From assembly GCA_964551195.1 (NCBI GenBank), contig CAZKBI010000017.1, positions 1 to 26,414 on the forward strand: a DNA stretch of 26,414 nucleotides, given 5' to 3'. Position numbers and translations under genes: made by a program. This stretch comes from CAYZPB01 sp964551195 (GTDB taxonomy: Bacteria > Bacillota > Bacilli > Tepidibacillales > Tepidibacillaceae). Shown piece after piece: positions 24,063 through 26,414 of this stretch; the first letter of the stretch is position 1, and each line of letters starts with the position of its first letter. The notes beneath the pieces were generated by a model. That model made no database searches and was not told the origin of the DNA. It saw nothing but the letters and a program-made list of their open reading frames with translations.

Positions 24063-25877
24063 TTACTCGTCTTCCATCTTCAGCAGGGCCATGAAAGCTT
24101 CTTGCGGCACTTCAACGGAACCGATTGACTTCATACGTTTTTTACCTTCTTTTTGTTTGTCGAGCAACTTCCGTTTTCGTGAAATGTCGCCGCCATAACA
24201 TCGTGCTGTGACATCCTTTTTCAGCGCGCTTATATTCTCACGCGCGAGTATCTTGTTACCGATAGCTGCTTGAATTGGCACCTCGAACATCTGACGCGGA
24301 ATTAGTTTACGAAGCTTCTCAGTAATTAATCGTCCACGTTGCTGGGCATTAGCACCATGTGTGATAAAAGAGAGTGCATCGACTTTTTCGTTATTTAAGA
24401 GAATATCAACCTTTACTAGCTTGGACGGACGATACCCGCTAATCTGATAATCAAGTGAGGCATAGCCACGTGTATGTGATTTAAGCTGGTCAAAAAAATC
24501 ATAAATTATCTCCGATAATGGCATATCATAGGTAAGCTGAACACGAATATTATCCAGATACTGCATATCGACATACTCACCGCGCTTCCGCTGGCAGAGC
24601 TCCATTACGGGACCAACATATTCATTGGGGACTAGAATTTTGGCTATTACATAGGGCTCCTCGATATGATCAATTAAAACTGGATCAGGCATAAAACTCG
24701 GATTTTCTACCAACTTCTTTTCGCCTTTTGTTGTATAAACATGATAGACGACGCTTGGCGTAGTCGTAATTAAAGAGATATCGAATTCGCGTTCAATCCG
24801 TTCTTGGATTATCTCCATATGGAGTAGCCCTAAGAAACCGCACCGAAAACCAAAGCCCAGAGCTTGTGATGTCTCAGGTTCATATTTTAATGCACTATCG
24901 TTTAGCTCAAGTTTCTCTAAAGCTTCGCGCAGCGCTATATATTGGTTGGTCTCGATTGGATAGAGTCCACAATAAACCATTGGATTAACGCGGCGATAGC
25001 CAGGCAGTGCTTTTGCTGCAGGCCTTGACGCATCGGTAATCGTATCACCAACCTGCGTATCTTTAACATTTTTCATCGAGGCAACGATAAAGCCAACATC
25101 ACCAACAAGCAATTCTTTGGTATCCGTCATCTTCGGTTTAAAAACCCCGACTTCATTTACTTCAAAGGTCTTGTTGGAGTTCATCATTTTGATGCGCATG
25201 CCTGGGCGGACTGACCCATTAACAATTCGTGTATAAACTATAACGCCCTTATAGGGGTCGTAGTGTGAGTCAAAAATTAGCGCCTGTAAGGGCTCATCCA
25301 TGGAGCCACTCGGTGCTGGCACTTTCGCCACGATCTGTTCCAGTATTTCTCCAATGCCGATGCCCTCCTTAGCCGAAGCCAAGACTGCTTCTGAAGCGTC
25401 TAGACCAATTATATCCTCGATCTCTTTTTTGATGCGCTCTGGATCAGCGGCGGGCAGATCAATTTTGTTAATCACTGGTAGAATCTCTAAATCGTTTTCT
25501 AAGGCTAGATAAACGTTTGCCATGGTCTGCGATTCAATCCCTTGGGCAGCGTCAACAACTAATATTGCACCCTCACAGGCAGCAAGCGACCGCGACACCT
25601 CATAGGTAAAGTCGACATGCCCTGGTGTGTCAATTAGATTAAGATAGTACTCTTCACCGTCAAGTGCTTTGTAAGTAAGGCGAACTGCCTGCAGCTTGAT
25701 CGTGATACCACGCTCGCGTTCCAAGTCCATATGGTCAAGCAGTTGCGCTTCCATATCACGTTGCTCAACTGCACCAGCGTATTCCAATATCCGATCGGCA
25801 AGCGTCGACTTGCCATGGTCGATATGGGCGATAATTGAAAAGTTTCGTATTCTTTGTTGTCGATTCTCGATAGTCAT
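24063..25877 (-). CDS. lepA: Elongation factor 4 (LepA)
   Basis: Translational GTPase implicated in back-translocation and in ribosome assembly or initiation. It is 604 aa, family length. G domain: AHIDHGKST (17-25), RGITIK (56-61), DTPGH (83-87), NKID (137-140). The EF4-specific C-terminal domain is present, with ARCYGGDISRKRKLLDKQKE and GKKRMKSIGSVEVPQEAF at the end. ATG 25877 has TAGGAGG about 7 nt upstream. It has its own promoter, divergent from rpsT. Confidence 0.99.
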   Translation of the reverse strand: MTIENRQQRIRNFSIIAHIDHGKSTLADRILEYAGAVEQRDMEAQLLDHMDLERERGITIKLQAVRLTYKALDGEEYYLNLIDTPGHVDFTYEVSRSLAACEGAILVVDAAQGIESQTMANVYLALENDLEILPVINKIDLPAADPERIKKEIEDIIGLDASEAVLASAKEGIGIGEILEQIVAKVPAPSGSMDEPLQALIFDSHYDPYKGVIVYTRIVNGSVRPGMRIKMMNSNKTFEVNEVGVFKPKMTDTKELLVGDVGFIVASMKNVKDTQVGDTITDASRPAAKALPGYRRVNPMVYCGLYPIETNQYIALREALEKLELNDSALKYEPETSQALGFGFRCGFLGLLHMEIIQERIEREFDISLITTTPSVVYHVYTTKGEKKLVENPSFMPDPVLIDHIEEPYVIAKILVPNEYVGPVMELCQRKRGEYVDMQYLDNIRVQLTYDMPLSEIIYDFFDQLKSHTRGYASLDYQISGYRPSKLVKVDILLNNEKVDALSFITHGANAQQRGRLITEKLRKLIPRQMFEVPIQAAIGNKILARENISALKKDVTARCYGGDISRKRKLLDKQKEGKKRMKSIGSVEVPQEAFMALLKMEDE

Positions 25878-25914
25878 TAATAGCCTCCTAGCTTAGTTAA
25901 CATTTATCCGATTT

Positions 25915-25943
25915 ATTATATCAGTAAAATATTAGGTTAACAA
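25915..25943 (-). promoter_or_regulatory. Promoter of lepA-hemW
   Basis: TTGTTA (25938-25943), a 17-nt spacer and TGATATAAT, an extended -10 with consensus TATAAT (25915-25920), on the minus strand. The leader to lepA is about 30 nt. Confidence 0.75.
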
Positions 25944-25970
25944 TATATAGAAAAGTCCAAGTCCTTTTTC

Positions 25971-25999
25971 TTGCTTTATTGCCCTGTATGTGTTAATAT
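25971..25999 (+). promoter_or_regulatory. Promoter of rpsT
   Basis: TTGCTT (25971-25976), a 17-nt spacer and TAATAT (25994-25999), leading to rpsT after about 34 nt. It is back to back with the lepA promoter. Confidence 0.55.
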
Positions 26000-26039
26000 A
26001 TTGCAAGTTAGAGTGGTTTATTTCGAGGAGGTGACTGTA

Positions 26040-26330
26040 ATGCCAAATATTAAAACAGCAATTAAACGCGTTAAAGTTAATGAAAAGAAAAGAGTCCAGA
26101 ATACAGCACAAAAATCGGCGCTTCGTACTTCGATAAAGAATTTTGAAGCAGCTGTTGAGAATAAAGATGTTGAAAAAGCGGGTGTGACACTTGCAACGGC
26201 GACGAAAAATATTGATAAGGCAGTAACAAAAGGCCTAATCAAGAAGAATAAAGCCGCAAGAAAAAAATCTCAAATCGCACTTAAATACAATGAGTTAGTA
26301 AAAGAAGAGTCTGCAACAGAAGTAGTTTAA
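26040..26330 (+). CDS. rpsT: 30S ribosomal protein S20
   Basis: A 96-aa basic 16S rRNA-binding protein of the small subunit. MPNIKTAIKRVKVNEKKRVQ and the Lys-rich helical body with KGLIKKNKAARKKSQI near the end identify S20. ATG 26040 has GAGGAGGTG about 6 nt upstream; the frame continues upstream to 25971, but those codons cover the promoter and are not translated. It is the only gene on the plus strand, and it is also inverted relative to lepA in other Bacillota. Confidence 0.97.
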   Translation: MPNIKTAIKRVKVNEKKRVQNTAQKSALRTSIKNFEAAVENKDVEKAGVTLATATKNIDKAVTKGLIKKNKAARKKSQIALKYNELVKEESATEVV

Positions 26331-26346
26331 GAAATTAAACAGAAAA

Positions 26347-26374
26347 TAAAATCCACCTCAATGGTGGATTTTTT
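26347..26374 (+). terminator. Intrinsic terminator after rpsT, possibly bidirectional
   Basis: AAAATCCACC and GGTGGATTTT pair around a TCAAT loop and are followed by a T run. The A run on the 5' side means it could also stop a minus-strand gene entering from the right. Bases 26375-26414 are too short to assign. Confidence 0.9.
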
Positions 26375-26414
26375 ATCGTTTAAAGACTATTTAGTCGCCA
26401 GATTTTTAATGGTG

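Noticed and set aside
25971..26039. N-terminal extension of rpsT from 25971
   Set aside because: It covers the putative promoter and the Shine-Dalgarno; S20 proteins start at MPNIK.

Overview
The window is a dense block of Gram-positive housekeeping genes. Almost every gene reads on the minus strand; only rpsT, at the right edge, is on the plus strand. The gene order follows the conserved lepA-hemW-hrcA-grpE-dnaK-dnaJ to rpsU-yqeY-phoH-pgpH-ybeY-dgkA-era-recO to glyQ-glyS block of Bacillota. Three features point to an anaerobic clostridial lineage rather than a bacillus: a SCIFF peptide with its radical SAM maturase, pyruvate phosphate dikinase paired with its regulatory protein, and two-subunit glycyl-tRNA synthetase under a T-box. 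The genus cannot be told from this sequence. No mobile elements, CRISPR arrays, rRNA or tRNA genes were seen.

Reading the minus strand in the direction of transcription, from high to low coordinates: lepA and rpsT diverge from a shared promoter region (25.9-26.0 kb). hemW follows lepA with one base between them. The heat-shock operon hrcA-grpE-dnaK-dnaJ then starts from a sigma-A-like promoter overlaid by a perfect CIRCE operator. hrcA is interrupted by 100 Ns that must be a placeholder of wrong length. prmA, mtaB and a HIT protein gene follow. rpsU has a strong promoter of its own, is joined to yqeY, and the pair ends at a good terminator. phoH, pgpH, ybeY, dgkA and era follow tightly packed.

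An unusual unit sits between era and recO (9.3-7.6 kb): a 50-residue SCIFF RiPP precursor with an extended -10 promoter, a hairpin that looks like an attenuator, and the SCIFF maturase, followed at once by recO. The precursor keeps the Cys32 and Thr37 of the known thioether bridge, but the fifth of the six diagnostic cysteines is Met36. This is the most interesting item in the window.

A glycine T-box (specifier GGC) controls glyQ-glyS. After these come the PPDK regulatory protein gene and ppdK, which overlap by 8 nt; ppdK runs off the left edge only a few codons before its expected end. Several start codons proposed here (TTG or GTG for hrcA, ybeY, phoH, glyQ, grpE, ppdK; internal ATG for the maturase, pgpH, dgkA, rpsU, rpsT) were chosen from Shine-Dalgarno spacing and differ from the longest open frame.

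Compared with the same block in spore formers, the sporulation genes usually found inside it (gpr and spoIIP near lepA, yqfC and yqfD before phoH) are missing. This suggests a lineage that has lost sporulation, or relocated genes. There is no stretch over 300 bases without a gene; the longest gap (6538-6841) is filled by the T-box leader and its promoter.
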